Below, one piece after another: positions 35,786 through 44,860 of a stretch of 64,000 bases of DNA; position 1 is the first letter of the stretch, and each line of letters starts with the position of its first letter. The stretch spans positions 558,001 through 622,000 of the forward strand of contig JAUHZU010000002.1 in assembly GCA_030425705.1 (NCBI GenBank), given 5' to 3'. The notes under the pieces are model-generated. The model did not search any database. It worked only from the letters and a program-made list of their open reading frames with translations, and was not told the DNA's origin. A program made the translations under genes and the position numbers. The DNA is from Phycisphaerae bacterium (lineage in GTDB: Bacteria; Planctomycetota; Phycisphaerae; Phycisphaerales; Phycisphaeraceae).

Positions 35786-35799
35786 CCGCGCTCGCCGGC
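35758..35799 (+). promoter_or_regulatory. Candidate programmed -1 ribosomal frameshift site
   Basis: In the frame of the upstream gene the codons read GCC-CCT-TTT, forming the slippery heptamer C-CCT-TTT at 35758-35764. After a 6-nt spacer comes a hairpin: GCCGGC (35771-35776) pairs with GCCGGC (35794-35799), extended by AGCG/CGCT (35778-35781 with 35789-35792). The zero-frame TGA (35783-35785) sits in the loop. A -1 slip joins the upstream protein to the downstream cytochrome frame. An indel in the C4T4 run (mutation or sequencing error) is the competing explanation. Confidence 0.45.
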
Positions 35800-35838
35800 G
35801 AAGACCCCGCAGCGCAGGCGCGGCAGCTCATCGCCTCG

Positions 35839-36909
35839 TTGCGCGGGGCCCGGTTCGAGGTCGAGCGGGCCGCCCGCTCGCTCGGCGAGTTGCTGCTGTC
35901 GCTGGACGCGGCGGGGCTCCCCGCGATCGAAGCCGACCTGGTTTCGCTGCTGGATGATCCGATGCCGGCGAAGCGGGCGCTGGCGACCGCCGGGCTGGTG
36001 CGGGCGGGCCGGCCTCTGAAGGAACTCGCCGAGCGCGACCGCGACGCGCTGCTGTCCGCGGTGTCCGCGATGTCGGCCGAACAGCTCCCCGCCAGCGCGG
36101 TGACGGACCTGATGGCGATGGTCGATGACGGGACGGTTGACACGACCACGGGCGTGCTCGAGGCGGCGCGCCTCGCGACCGACCGCGAGGCGCTGTTTGT
36201 CTGGCTCGCGGCGAAGGTCGACCCGGCACGGGGGCTGGGCTTCGACCAGTGGGGCGATGCCCACCGACGCGCGATGGCCGCGCTGCAGGGCATGCACACC
36301 GTCGACCGCGCCGACTGGCCGGCGGGCTACCGCGAGTATTACCTTGATCCCCCGGCCGAGGAGGTCTACCTGCGTGGCGAGGCGCTGTACCACGTCGAAG
36401 AAGGCGGATGCATCAAGTGCCACGGGCCCGACGGGCGCGGGGCCGAGGGCTTCCCGCCGCTGGCCGACTCGCCCTGGGTGATGGGCGATCCGCGTCGGGC
36501 CGCGACGATCGTCGAGCACGGGCTCACCGGCGAGATCGTCATGCACGATGGCCGGCGCTTCCATTCGACCATGGACCCGCTGCGGCAGGGCGCGAATCTG
36601 TCGGGCGCCGACGTCGCGGCGATCCTGACCTACATCCGCCGGAGCTGGGGCAACTTCGGTCCGGTCGTGACGTACGAGGACATCAAGACCCTGCCCAGCC
36701 CGTCGGAGGGCGGCGTGTGGAAGGTCGACGAGGTGCTGATGCACTTCCCGCTGGCGTACGACCGGCTGCTGCCGGGCGGGGACGCCCCGCGTCGGCCGGG
36801 CGTCGCGGGCTGGCACGCGCCGCGCGGGGGGTTGGCCGTACTGCTTGGCGTCGTGCTGCTGTTCAACGTGCTGTTTGCGGGGATGACCTACCTCGCCAAC
36901 CGCCGCTGA
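35839..36909 (+). CDS. HEAT plus cytochrome c domain protein with C-terminal membrane anchor (-1 frame continuation)
   Basis: From the first possible start (TTG 35839) 356 residues; the frame is open back to 35752 with protein-like sequence RRQALTALAGEDPAAQARQL, so translation probably enters from the upstream gene. HEAT-like helices are followed by a class I c-type haem domain ([21 protein letters not shown], Cys191/Cys194/His195 from that [26 protein letters not shown] with the possible Met ligand). A final membrane helix [19 protein letters not shown] is followed by ANRR. No Shine-Dalgarno precedes the TTG. Likely the electron-accepting end of the dehydrogenase at 32903, anchored in the membrane. 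Confidence 0.8.
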   Translation: MRGARFEVERAARSLGELLLSLDAAGLPAIEADLVSLLDDPMPAKRALATAGLVRAGRPLKELAERDRDALLSAVSAMSAEQLPASAVTDLMAMVDDGTVDTTTGVLEAARLATDREALFVWLAAKVDPARGLGFDQWGDAHRRAMAALQGMHTVDRADWPAGYREYYLDPPAEEVYLRGEALYHVEEGGCIKCHGPDGRGAEGFPPLADSPWVMGDPRRAATIVEHGLTGEIVMHDGRRFHSTMDPLRQGANLSGADVAAILTYIRRSWGNFGPVVTYEDIKTLPSPSEGGVWKVDEVLMHFPLAYDRLLPGGDAPRRPGVAGWHAPRGGLAVLLGVVLLFNVLFAGMTYLANRR

Positions 36910-36929
36910 CCGGCACCCTTTCCAATAGA

Positions 36930-37769
36930 ATGCGCGAGATGTCGGCCAACGAGAACAACGAACTGCCGCGCGACCCCGGCGGGCTTGCCCCCGCGTTGCT
37001 GTTTGATCTGTCCGGCCGGGTCGCGGTTGTGATCGGTGGGACGGGGGTGCTTTGCGGACGCATGGCCGAGGGCCTGGCGGCGGCGGGGGCCGCGGTCGTC
37101 CTGGTCGGCCGAGACGGCGCGAAGGCCCAATCCACGATCCAAGCCATCGCCGCAGCCGGCGGCAGTGCCTCATTCATCGCCTGCGACGCGACCGACCATC
37201 ACGCCATCGAGGCGTTGCGCGACGGGGTCCTGCGGGAGCACGGGCGGGCCGACATCCTGGTCAACGGCGCGGGCGTCAACGCGGCGACGCCGTTCCTCGA
37301 GGTCCCCGAGGACGAGCTGGACCGGCTGATCGCGGTGAACCTCAAGTCGGTCTTCCTCGCGTGCCAGGTGTTCGGCGGGTACTTCGTCGAACGGGCCGGG
37401 GCGGGGGGCACGGGGGCAAGCATCATCAACCTCGGCTCCGCGTCGGGCCTGACCCCGCTGTCGCGGGTGTTCAGCTACTCGCTGACCAAGGCGGCGGTGC
37501 ACAACCTCAGCAAAAACCTCGCGCGTGAGTGGGCGTCGCTCGGCGTGCGGGTCAATGTGCTGGTCCCCGGCTTCCTTCCGGCTGAACAGAACCGCAAGGT
37601 GCTGACCCCCGAACGCGTCGCATCCATCCTCTCGCACACCCCGATGGGCCGGTTCGGCGAGCCGGACGAATTGATCGGCGCGACGCTGCTGCTCGCCTCG
37701 GATGCCGGCCGGTTCATGACCGGGCACGAGCTGGTCGTCGACGGCGGCTTCAGCGCGATGACGATCTAG
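36930..37769 (+). CDS. SDR-family oxidoreductase, probable mannonate (fructuronate) oxidoreductase
   Basis: A 279-residue short-chain dehydrogenase. Visible motifs are [20 protein letters not shown] (cofactor), [10 protein letters not shown] (NAG), [22 protein letters not shown] (Ser, Tyr, Lys triad) and the C-terminal [17 protein letters not shown]. Because the next genes are glucuronate isomerase, gluconokinase and a LarA-type epimerase, I infer reduction of D-fructuronate to D-mannonate. The start is either ATG 36930 or ATG 36939; TAGAAT at 36926-36931 would favour 36939 as a near-leaderless start. There is no clear Shine-Dalgarno. Confidence 0.85.
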   Translation: MREMSANENNELPRDPGGLAPALLFDLSGRVAVVIGGTGVLCGRMAEGLAAAGAAVVLVGRDGAKAQSTIQAIAAAGGSASFIACDATDHHAIEALRDGVLREHGRADILVNGAGVNAATPFLEVPEDELDRLIAVNLKSVFLACQVFGGYFVERAGAGGTGASIINLGSASGLTPLSRVFSYSLTKAAVHNLSKNLAREWASLGVRVNVLVPGFLPAEQNRKVLTPERVASILSHTPMGRFGEPDELIGATLLLASDAGRFMTGHELVVDGGFSAMTI

Positions 37770-37799
37770 CACAGCTGCCTATGCGCCCGAATCTCACTC

Positions 37800-39251
37800 A
37801 TGGCCTACCTCGACGACAACTGGCTGCTCGGCAACAACCTAGCGCGGCGGCTCTGGCACGAGGTCGCCCGCCCGCTGCCGATCCTCGACTACCACAACCA
37901 CCTCTCGCCCCGCGAGATCCTTGAGGATGAGCCGCCGCCGTCGCTCGCGCACCTCTGGCTGGCGCACGACCACTACAAGTGGCGGGCGATGCGTTGGTGC
38001 GGTGTCGACGAGGCCCGCATCACGGGCAGCGCCGAGCCGGTCGAGAAGTTCCGCGCGTACGCCCGGGTGATGCCCGAGTTGGTTGGCTCGCCGCTGTACG
38101 ACTGGACGCACCTGGAGCTGCGTCGGGTCTTCGGCATCGACCTACTGCTCAGCGCCGCGACCGCCGACGAGGTCTGGCAGGAGGCGCAGTCGCAGATGCC
38201 CCGGCACCGCCCGCGTGCGCTGCTCGAGCGGTTCAACGTCGCGCTGGTCGGCACGACCGACGACCCGGCCGTGCCGCTGGACGACCACCGCCGGCTCGAC
38301 GCGGCCTGGCGCTCGGGCGATCTGACGCCGCGCATCGTCCCGACGTTCCGCCCCGATAAGGCCCATTCAGGGGACGACCCGGCGGCGTTTGCGGCGTGGT
38401 GCGACCGGCTTGCGTCGGTCTCTGGTGCAGAGGTGGCGGGCTTGGACGGGCTGCTCACCGCGTTGGCGTCTGCCCGGCAGGCGTTTGTCGCGCTCGGCGC
38501 ACGCGCGAGCGACCACGCGCTCGTCGCGCTGCCGGACTGCGCCCCGGATCGCGGGCTTGCGGACCGCGCGGTGCAGCGGTTGTTGGCCGGCGAGTCCGTG
38601 ACGCCGGCGCAGCAGGACGCGTTGGCGCTCGAGGTGCTCCGTGCCTCGGCATATGGGAACGCCGAAGACGGCTGGGCGATGCAGCTACACCTGGGGCCGC
38701 TGCGGAATGTGTCGCCTTCGCTCCTCGGGTCCGTCGGGCCGGACGCGGGCGCGGACGTGATGGGTGATGCGCCGCAGGCAGCGGGGCTCGCCCGGTTCCT
38801 GGGGGGTCTGGATGCCGAGGGCCGACTGCCGCGTACGGTGCTGTACAACCTGAACCCATCGGATAACGCGGCCTTAGCGACGCTGGCCGGGGCGTTCCAG
38901 GGCGGGGGCTTGCGGGGGCGGGTGCAGTGGGGCGCGGCGTGGTGGTTTAACGATTCGGTGCCGGGCATGCGCACGCAGCTGCGCGATCTCGCGTCCATCG
39001 GCGCGCTCGGCCCGTTCATCGGCATGCTCACCGACTCGCGGTCGCTGCTGTCGTTCTCGCGTCACGAGATGTTCCGCCGTCTGCTGTGCGGGTTCGTTGC
39101 CGAGCTGGCCGGGGCGGGCGAGGCACCGGACGACTTCGAGCTGCTGTCGGCGCTGGTCCGCGGCATCGCTTTTGACAACGCGGCGGCGTACTTTGGCTTC
39201 GAGCTGGACCCCGCGTCTGCCGCGCCGGCCGAGGCCGGGGGCACGGCATGA
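37800..39251 (+). CDS. uxaC: Glucuronate isomerase
   Basis: A 483-residue uronate isomerase of the amidohydrolase superfamily. It interconverts D-glucuronate and D-fructuronate, and often D-galacturonate and D-tagaturonate. The N-terminus has the family segment PILDYHNHLSPREI (His32, His34), then WLAHDHYKWRAMRWCGV. Further on come VVGTTDDPAVPLDDHR-like (here LVGTTDDPAVPLDDH), WAMQLHLGPLRN and MLTDSRSLLSFSRHEMFRRLLCG. Length is standard. It overlaps gluconokinase by 4 bp (ATGA), fixing it within the sugar-acid operon. Confidence 0.95.
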   Translation: MAYLDDNWLLGNNLARRLWHEVARPLPILDYHNHLSPREILEDEPPPSLAHLWLAHDHYKWRAMRWCGVDEARITGSAEPVEKFRAYARVMPELVGSPLYDWTHLELRRVFGIDLLLSAATADEVWQEAQSQMPRHRPRALLERFNVALVGTTDDPAVPLDDHRRLDAAWRSGDLTPRIVPTFRPDKAHSGDDPAAFAAWCDRLASVSGAEVAGLDGLLTALASARQAFVALGARASDHALVALPDCAPDRGLADRAVQRLLAGESVTPAQQDALALEVLRASAYGNAEDGWAMQLHLGPLRNVSPSLLGSVGPDAGADVMGDAPQAAGLARFLGGLDAEGRLPRTVLYNLNPSDNAALATLAGAFQGGGLRGRVQWGAAWWFNDSVPGMRTQLRDLASIGALGPFIGMLTDSRSLLSFSRHEMFRRLLCGFVAELAGAGEAPDDFELLSALVRGIAFDNAAAYFGFELDPASAAPAEAGGTA

Positions 39252-39748
39252 GCGGGCCGCTCCGCCTGGTGGTAATGGGGGTGTCCGGCTGTGGGAAGTC
39301 GCACATCGGGGCACGGCTGGCCGAGCGCTTGGACGCGGTCTTTCTGGATGGCGACGACTACCACCCGGCCGAGAACGTGGCGAAGATGGCGGCGGGCCGA
39401 CCGCTGGACGATGCGGACCGTGGGCCCTGGCTCGACCGTCTCGCACGGGAGCTGGCGTCGCGCGGGCGGGTGGTCCTGGCGTGTTCGGCGCTCAAGCGTC
39501 GGTACCGCGACGTGCTGCGGTCGGCCGAGGGGACGCGGTTTGTGTTCCTGGACGGCGGGGCCGAGCTGATCCGCTCGCGCGTCGAGACCCGCACGGGCCA
39601 CTTCATGCCGTCCGGGCTCCTGCGCAGCCAGTTCGATACGCTCGAGCGGCCGGGCGACGATGAGCCGGACGTACTCCGTGTGGCGATCGACACCGCGCCC
39701 GAGCGCGTGGTCGAGCAGGCGCTGTGCGCCCTGGGGGTGTCATGCTGA
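39248..39748 (+). CDS. gntK: Gluconokinase
   Basis: A 166-residue thermoresistant-type gluconokinase that phosphorylates D-gluconate to 6-phosphogluconate. The P-loop is GVSGCGKS (residues 11-18), then FLDGDDYHPAENVAKMAAGRPLDDADRGPWL, ACSALKRRYRDVLR and GHFMPSGLLRSQFDTLE, all hallmarks of GntK. It overlaps uxaC upstream (4 bp) and the epimerase downstream (7 bp). A gluconate kinase inside a glucuronate operon without mannonate dehydratase or KDG kinase is the key hint for an epimerase route. Confidence 0.95.
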   Translation: MSGPLRLVVMGVSGCGKSHIGARLAERLDAVFLDGDDYHPAENVAKMAAGRPLDDADRGPWLDRLARELASRGRVVLACSALKRRYRDVLRSAEGTRFVFLDGGAELIRSRVETRTGHFMPSGLLRSQFDTLERPGDDEPDVLRVAIDTAPERVVEQALCALGVSC

Positions 39749-41067
39749 TCGAGACGGGCGGCGTGGATGCGGTGATCTCGCCGACGCAGTTGGATGCGCA
39801 CGTCGATGGGCTGGTCGAGCAGTGCGTGCTGGAGCGTGGGCTGCGGCGGGTGCTGCTGGTCCCGCCGGACCACACGCGTCTGCACAGCCAGGCGGGGCGG
39901 ATCACCGCGCGGTTCTACCGCCGGCTCGCCGACGCCGGAGTGGAGGTCGCGGTGATGCCCGCGCTCGGCACGCACGCGCCGATGACGCCCGCCCAGTGCG
40001 ACCTCCTTTTCGGCCGGGGCGCGATCCCGTACGACGCGGTCCGGCCGCACCGCTGGCGCGACGACCTGATCACGCTCGGCGAGCTGTCCGCCGACGAGGT
40101 GGCGCACTTTTCCGATGGGCGTTACGCGCAGCCGCTGCCGGTGATGGTCAACCAGGTGCTGCTGGAGGGCTGGGACCTGGTCGTCTCGCCGGGGCAGGTC
40201 GTCCCGCACGAGGTGATCGGGCTGGCGAACTACACGAAGAACCTGATGATCGGCCTGGGCGGGCGGGACCTGATCCACCGCAGCCACTTCCTGGGCGCGG
40301 TGTGCGGGATGGAGTCGGCGATGGGGCGGGTCGACACGCCGGTGCGTGTGGCGCTGGACCGCGCGTTCGATCGTTTCCTGGCACCGCGGGTCGAGGCGTT
40401 GTTTGTGCTGACGGTGGTGCAGGACACGGCCGAGGGCGTGGTGCAGCGCGGTCTTTTCGCGGGTGTCGGTGGGCCGGACGCGACTGGCGGTGCCGCGTTC
40501 CGCGCGTCGGGTGCGCTGGCGCGGGCGGTGAACGTGCAGTGCGTGGACGAGCCGATCGCGCGTTGTGCCTGCTGGCTCGACCCCGAGGAGTTCCACAGCA
40601 CCTGGCTGGGGAACAAGGCGGTGTACCGCACCCGAATGGCGATGGCCGACGGCGGGGAGCTGCTTGTGCTCGCGCCGGGGGTGCGCAGCTTCGGCGAAGA
40701 CCCGGCGATCGACACGCTCATCCGCCGGCACGGCTACCGCGGCACACCCGCGACCCTCGCCGCGCTCGAGACCGACCCGGACCTGGCCGACAACCTCGCC
40801 GCCGCGGCGCACCTGATCCACGGCTCGAGCGAGGGCCGCTTCACGGTCGTCTACTGCACCGACCCGTCCGCCGGCGGCCTGCCGCGCGAGGCCGTGGAGT
40901 CTGCCGGTTACACTTGGCGTCCGCTGCACGAGACGATGCGGGCGCTGGGCATCGACGCGGGCACCCCGGACGGCGCGCGGCGCGCCGCCGACGGTGGGCC
41001 CCTGACGTTTATCCGCAACCCCGCGCTCGGGCTCTGGTCCTTGCGGTCGACATGGGAGCTGGCATGA
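39742..41067 (+). CDS. LarA-family nickel-dependent epimerase, probable mannonate/gluconate 2-epimerase
   Basis: A 441-residue LarA-superfamily protein. The N-terminal motif VPPDHTRLHS (Asp43-His-Thr-Arg46) and ALGTHAPMT (His78) match the LarA catalytic and cofactor regions. VSPGQVVPHEVIGLANYTKN gives the second His and the Lys expected to hold the nickel-pincer cofactor. LarA relatives racemise or epimerise alpha-hydroxy acids, and gluconate 2-epimerases are known within the superfamily. Lying between GntK and a permease, with overlapping reading frames, it most likely converts D-mannonate to D-gluconate. Maturation proteins (LarB, LarC, LarE) must be encoded elsewhere. Confidence 0.8.
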   Translation: MLIETGGVDAVISPTQLDAHVDGLVEQCVLERGLRRVLLVPPDHTRLHSQAGRITARFYRRLADAGVEVAVMPALGTHAPMTPAQCDLLFGRGAIPYDAVRPHRWRDDLITLGELSADEVAHFSDGRYAQPLPVMVNQVLLEGWDLVVSPGQVVPHEVIGLANYTKNLMIGLGGRDLIHRSHFLGAVCGMESAMGRVDTPVRVALDRAFDRFLAPRVEALFVLTVVQDTAEGVVQRGLFAGVGGPDATGGAAFRASGALARAVNVQCVDEPIARCACWLDPEEFHSTWLGNKAVYRTRMAMADGGELLVLAPGVRSFGEDPAIDTLIRRHGYRGTPATLAALETDPDLADNLAAAAHLIHGSSEGRFTVVYCTDPSAGGLPREAVESAGYTWRPLHETMRALGIDAGTPDGARRAADGGPLTFIRNPALGLWSLRSTWELA

Positions 41068-42758
41068 CCGACACGACGGAACCGACGACCCACGAACGTG
41101 GGCCCGACCTGCTCGCGCTGTCCGAACAGCAGACCGGCGCGGCGAAGTGGTGGACCTACTTCCGCCTGTCGGGTCCGGGCTTCCTGCAGAGCGCGTGCAC
41201 GATCGGCGGGGGGACGCTGGGCGCGTGTTTGTTCCTCGGCTCGTTCGCGGGGCTGTCGGCGTTGTGGGTTCAGCCGGTCGCAATGCTGCTGGGGTTTTGC
41301 GTGCTGTTGATGATCAGCCACGTCGCGCTCAGCGGCGGGGGCAACCCCTTCAAGATGATCAACCGCCACGTCAGCCCCGTGCTCGGCTGGGGCTGGCTCG
41401 TCGCGACCGTCGCCGCCAACATGGTCTGGGGCCTGCCGCAGTACAACCTCGGCACCGAGGCGTTGACGCAGATGGTGCTGCCCGGCCTGCTGGGCCCCGG
41501 CGCGTCGGCCGGCGGGGACGACGGGCAGATGGGCAAGGTCATCGCCACCGGCATCATGGCCGGCTGCGCGGTGGGCATCATCCTTACCCAGCTCCGCGGC
41601 GGTAGGGGCGGCCGGCTCTTTGACCGGCTGATCCAGCTCGTCGTCGCGGGCATCGTCCTGTGCTTCGGCGTGGTCGTGGTCAAGCTGATCGTGGACGGCG
41701 GGCTGCCCCTCGGCGGGATGCTCGCGGGCCTCGTGCCCGACCCGTCGTTGCTGTTCGAGCCGGCCGAGGGCTACCGCGGCATGCTCGCCGCCAGCGCCGC
41801 CGACGAGTTCTGGTCTCAGCGCATCACCACCGCGCAGCGCAACACCGCGCTCGCCGCGATCAGCGCCGCGGTCGGCATCAACATGACCTTCCTCATGCCC
41901 TACGCCCTGATCGCCCGCGGCTGGGGCCGTAAGCAGCGCGGGCTCGCGCGGTTCGACCTGGTGGTCGGCCTGCTCCTGCCCTTTATCCTCGTCAGTGGGT
42001 TCGTCGTCGCCGCCGCCGCGTCCACCCTGCACGGCGAGAAGAACATCGACCCCGACCTCGTGGGATGGCGCTTCAGCGCCCCGGCCGAGGACGCCCCCGC
42101 CGGGCTCAAGGCCTACCGCGGCAACCTCGAGGCCTACGCCGCCAAGCACATCGCGGGCTGGGACGCCGCAGACGCGGAAGCACGAGACGGGCTCCTCGAC
42201 ACCGTGCCGGAGCCAGAACGCAAGCTCGCGGCCTCGACGATCAAGCACAACACCGCCGCGCTCGCCGCCACGATCCAGACGCTGTTCGCGGGCAAGACCG
42301 GCACATTCCTGTTCGGGCTCGGCGTTTTCTTTATCGCGCTGTCGACCGTGCTGATCCATATGCTGATCAATGGCTACGCGATGGAGGCGGGCTTCGGCAT
42401 GCCTCGGGCCGTCGGGAGTCTGCTCCCGCTCGTCGCGATCGCAGGTCCGTTCTTCTGGGGCGAGCTGAGCGCGTACCTGGTCATCCCCACCAGTCTCATC
42501 GGGCTCATGCTCCTGCCCGTTGCGCTCTGGGGTTTCCTGTTCCTGGGCAGCCAGCGCCGCATGGGCAGCGACCGTTTCGGCCCGGGCATGCTCGGCGTCG
42601 GGCTGGCCGTGACCGTGGTGTACACCGTGCTCTCGGGTTGGGCGGCGTACGGCAAGGTCGGCTGGTGGGGGCCGGCGTTGATCGCGGGGGTCGGCCTCGC
42701 GGCGCTGCTGACCAGCCCGCTGGTGCTGAAACGACCCGGGCCCGACCCCACCCACTGA
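41064..42758 (+). CDS. Nramp-like permease lacking canonical metal-binding motifs
   Basis: A 564-residue multi-pass protein of the Nramp/APC type. The start RLSGPGFLQSACTIGGGTLGA aligns with the Nramp first helix (GPG followed by the site normally DPGN), but DPGN is replaced by GGGT (residues 48-51). In helix 6 the canonical MPH is MPY (278-280, NMTFLMPYALIARGW). A long loop of about 90 residues (from LHGEKN) separates two helices. Because both metal motifs are lost, a different substrate is likely, perhaps a uronate or aldonate. It overlaps the epimerase by 4 bp, so it belongs to the operon. Confidence 0.75.
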   Translation: MTDTTEPTTHERGPDLLALSEQQTGAAKWWTYFRLSGPGFLQSACTIGGGTLGACLFLGSFAGLSALWVQPVAMLLGFCVLLMISHVALSGGGNPFKMINRHVSPVLGWGWLVATVAANMVWGLPQYNLGTEALTQMVLPGLLGPGASAGGDDGQMGKVIATGIMAGCAVGIILTQLRGGRGGRLFDRLIQLVVAGIVLCFGVVVVKLIVDGGLPLGGMLAGLVPDPSLLFEPAEGYRGMLAASAADEFWSQRITTAQRNTALAAISAAVGINMTFLMPYALIARGWGRKQRGLARFDLVVGLLLPFILVSGFVVAAAASTLHGEKNIDPDLVGWRFSAPAEDAPAGLKAYRGNLEAYAAKHIAGWDAADAEARDGLLDTVPEPERKLAASTIKHNTAALAATIQTLFAGKTGTFLFGLGVFFIALSTVLIHMLINGYAMEAGFGMPRAVGSLLPLVAIAGPFFWGELSAYLVIPTSLIGLMLLPVALWGFLFLGSQRRMGSDRFGPGMLGVGLAVTVVYTVLSGWAAYGKVGWWGPALIAGVGLAALLTSPLVLKRPGPDPTH

Positions 42759-42783
42759 TCCCCTGTTTGCGGTAACGACCCCG

Positions 42784-43641
42784 ATGACAACGCTCTCCGG
42801 TTTCTGTGACGAGGCCTCGCCCGACCCGGCGGTGCAGATCGACGTGGCCCGCCGCGCCGGGCTGTCGCACCTGGACGTGCGGATGGTCGGCGAGACGAAC
42901 ATCGCGGACCTCCCGGCCGAGGACTGCGCCCCGTTCGCAATAGCGATCGCCGAGGCGGGCCTGTCCGTCGGCTGCCTGGGCTCGGCGATCGGGAAGACCG
43001 ACCTCGCCGACGAATTCGCGATCGACCGGCGTCGCTTGGAGCGCATCGCCGGGCACGCGGACGTGCTGGGCTGCCGCCGGGTGCGGGTGTTCTCCTCGTT
43101 CAACCGCGGCGGGCTGGACGCGGACGCCTGGCGGAATGGCGCGTTGGACCGCCTGTCCCAGCTTAAAGCCGGCGCAGCCCGGCTCGGGCTGGTGCTGCTG
43201 GTCGAGAACGAGCGGCACCTCTACGGCGATCGGCTCGCGGCGATGCAAGACATCGCCGAGCAACTGGCCGAGCCGGGCGTGCTCGAACTGATCTTCGACT
43301 TCGACAACTTCAACCAGTCGGGCGACGACGTGTTCGCGAACTGGCAAGCGCTGCGTCGGCACGTGACGTGCTTCCACCTCAAGGACTCGACGCACGAGAA
43401 GGTACACGTCCCGCTGGGGGAGGGCGCGGGGCAGGCACGCGAGGTCCTGGCCGATGCGGCGGCCGCGGGCTGGTCGGGGCTGCTCTCGCTGGAGCCGCAC
43501 CTCGCGCACTCGACCGCGGTGATCGCGACCGGCCCGAGCGGCACGGCCGCGATGCAGGACCGCGACCCGGTCGACGCGTTCCTGCACGGCGCGAAGACCG
43601 CGCAGGCACTGCTCAACGACCTGAAGATCGAATACCGCTGA
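42784..43641 (+). CDS. TIM-barrel sugar phosphate isomerase/epimerase
   Basis: A 285-residue xylose isomerase-like TIM-barrel protein without a signal peptide, so cytoplasmic. Metal and catalytic segments are SGFCDEASPDPAVQI at the start, LLVENERHLYGD (Glu), LIFDFDNFNQSGDD (Asp), CFHLKDSTHEK (His) and GLLSLEPHLAHS (Glu). It follows the Nramp-like gene by 25 bp and precedes an oxidoreductase by 31 bp, suggesting the same transcript. Substrate unknown; the context suggests a sugar acid or keto sugar. Confidence 0.85.
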   Translation: MTTLSGFCDEASPDPAVQIDVARRAGLSHLDVRMVGETNIADLPAEDCAPFAIAIAEAGLSVGCLGSAIGKTDLADEFAIDRRRLERIAGHADVLGCRRVRVFSSFNRGGLDADAWRNGALDRLSQLKAGAARLGLVLLVENERHLYGDRLAAMQDIAEQLAEPGVLELIFDFDNFNQSGDDVFANWQALRRHVTCFHLKDSTHEKVHVPLGEGAGQAREVLADAAAAGWSGLLSLEPHLAHSTAVIATGPSGTAAMQDRDPVDAFLHGAKTAQALLNDLKIEYR

Positions 43642-43672
43642 GCCGGCCAACGGTCCGCGACGGGAAGGAAGC

Positions 43673-44773
43673 ATGACGTACAAGATCGCGATCGCCGGGG
43701 CGGGGGGCATCGCCGCGTTTCACGCCGCGGCGGTGGCGGACCTGCCCAACGCGGAACTGGTCGGCGCGAGCGCGCGTACCCCCGGCCGGGCCGAGGCGTT
43801 CTGTGCCGAGCACGGCGGCAGGGGCTACACCGACCTCGTGGCGCTGCTCGACACCGAGCGGCCCGATGTGCTCTGTGTGACCACGCCCAGCGGCGCGCAC
43901 CTGGAGCCCGTGCAACTCGCGGCCGAGCGCGGTGTCCACGTGTTCTGCGAGAAGCCGATCGAGGTGACGCACGAACGCATCGATGCGCTGCTGCGGGCCT
44001 GCGACCGCGGCGGGGTCCGGCTGGGTGCCGTGTTCCAGCAGCGCCTCTCGCCGCTGATGCAGACGCTGTTCGACGCGGCGGCGGCGGGGCGGTTTGGCGA
44101 GCGGCCGCTGATCCAGGCGACCGTGCCATGGTGGCGCGACGACGCGTACTACGGCCCGGGCCGCTGGCAGGGGACGCGGCGGTTCGATGGCGGCGGCGCA
44201 CTGATGAACCAGTCGATCCACGCGCTGGACCTGGTCATGTGGCTCGCCGGCGCGACGATGCAGGGGCTCGGCCCCGGCGATAACCCGGTCGCGCGCGTCG
44301 GCGCCCTGGCCGGTGTGCAGGGCCACCCCGACGGCCTGCTTGAGGTCGAGGACACCTGCCTGATCAACCTCGCCCTGCGCGATGGTCGGGCGGCGCAGGT
44401 CTTCGCGACCACCGCGATGTATCCCGGGGGGCTCCGGCGGTTCCTGATCGGAGGCGAGGGCGGCACCGCCGAAGTGCTGGAGGACCAACTTGTCGCCTGG
44501 TCCTTCCGCGACGAACAGCCCGATGATGCCGCGATCCGCCAACGCTTCGGCCGCGACACGGCGCACGGCGGCGGCGCTAGCGACCCCTTCGCCCTCTCCC
44601 ACGCGAACCACACCGCCAACCTCTCGGCCTTCCTCGCCGCGCTGGACACCAACGCCGAGCCCGCCCTCAACGGCACCGTGGCCCGGCAGGCGGTCGATAC
44701 CATCCTCGCCTGCTACGCCAGCGCCGAACAGGGCGGCGCACCGGTCGCTGTGCGCGGCGGCGGGCTGGCGTAA
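43673..44773 (+). CDS. Gfo/Idh/MocA-family oxidoreductase (cytoplasmic)
   Basis: A 366-residue NAD(P)-dependent oxidoreductase: Rossmann motif IAGAGGIAAFHAAAV, LCVTTPSGAH, the EKP motif VFCEKPIEVTHERI, and the substrate-domain segment GGALMNQSIHALDLVMWLAG with the conserved Lys/Asp/His-type catalytic site (here NQSIHALD). There is no export signal, unlike the paralogues at 12202 and 14781. GGAAGGAAGC gives a strong ribosome-binding site. Together with the TIM-barrel gene upstream it forms a third isomerase-oxidoreductase pair in the window, at the end of the sugar-acid operon. Confidence 0.88.
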   Translation: MTYKIAIAGAGGIAAFHAAAVADLPNAELVGASARTPGRAEAFCAEHGGRGYTDLVALLDTERPDVLCVTTPSGAHLEPVQLAAERGVHVFCEKPIEVTHERIDALLRACDRGGVRLGAVFQQRLSPLMQTLFDAAAAGRFGERPLIQATVPWWRDDAYYGPGRWQGTRRFDGGGALMNQSIHALDLVMWLAGATMQGLGPGDNPVARVGALAGVQGHPDGLLEVEDTCLINLALRDGRAAQVFATTAMYPGGLRRFLIGGEGGTAEVLEDQLVAWSFRDEQPDDAAIRQRFGRDTAHGGGASDPFALSHANHTANLSAFLAALDTNAEPALNGTVARQAVDTILACYASAEQGGAPVAVRGGGLA

Positions 44774-44860
44774 CCCGCTCGCTGCCAAGCCGCGCAACAT
44801 GGCAAGCAACCGATCCGTGGCCGGTGTTCCAGCGCACGCACCGTCGTCACGCTGCCACGC

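Noticed and set aside
39660-41063. N-terminal extension of the Nramp-like frame
   Set aside because: The extension overlaps gntK and the epimerase in another frame and is Arg/Ala/Gly shadow sequence; the ATGA overlap at 41064 gives the natural start.
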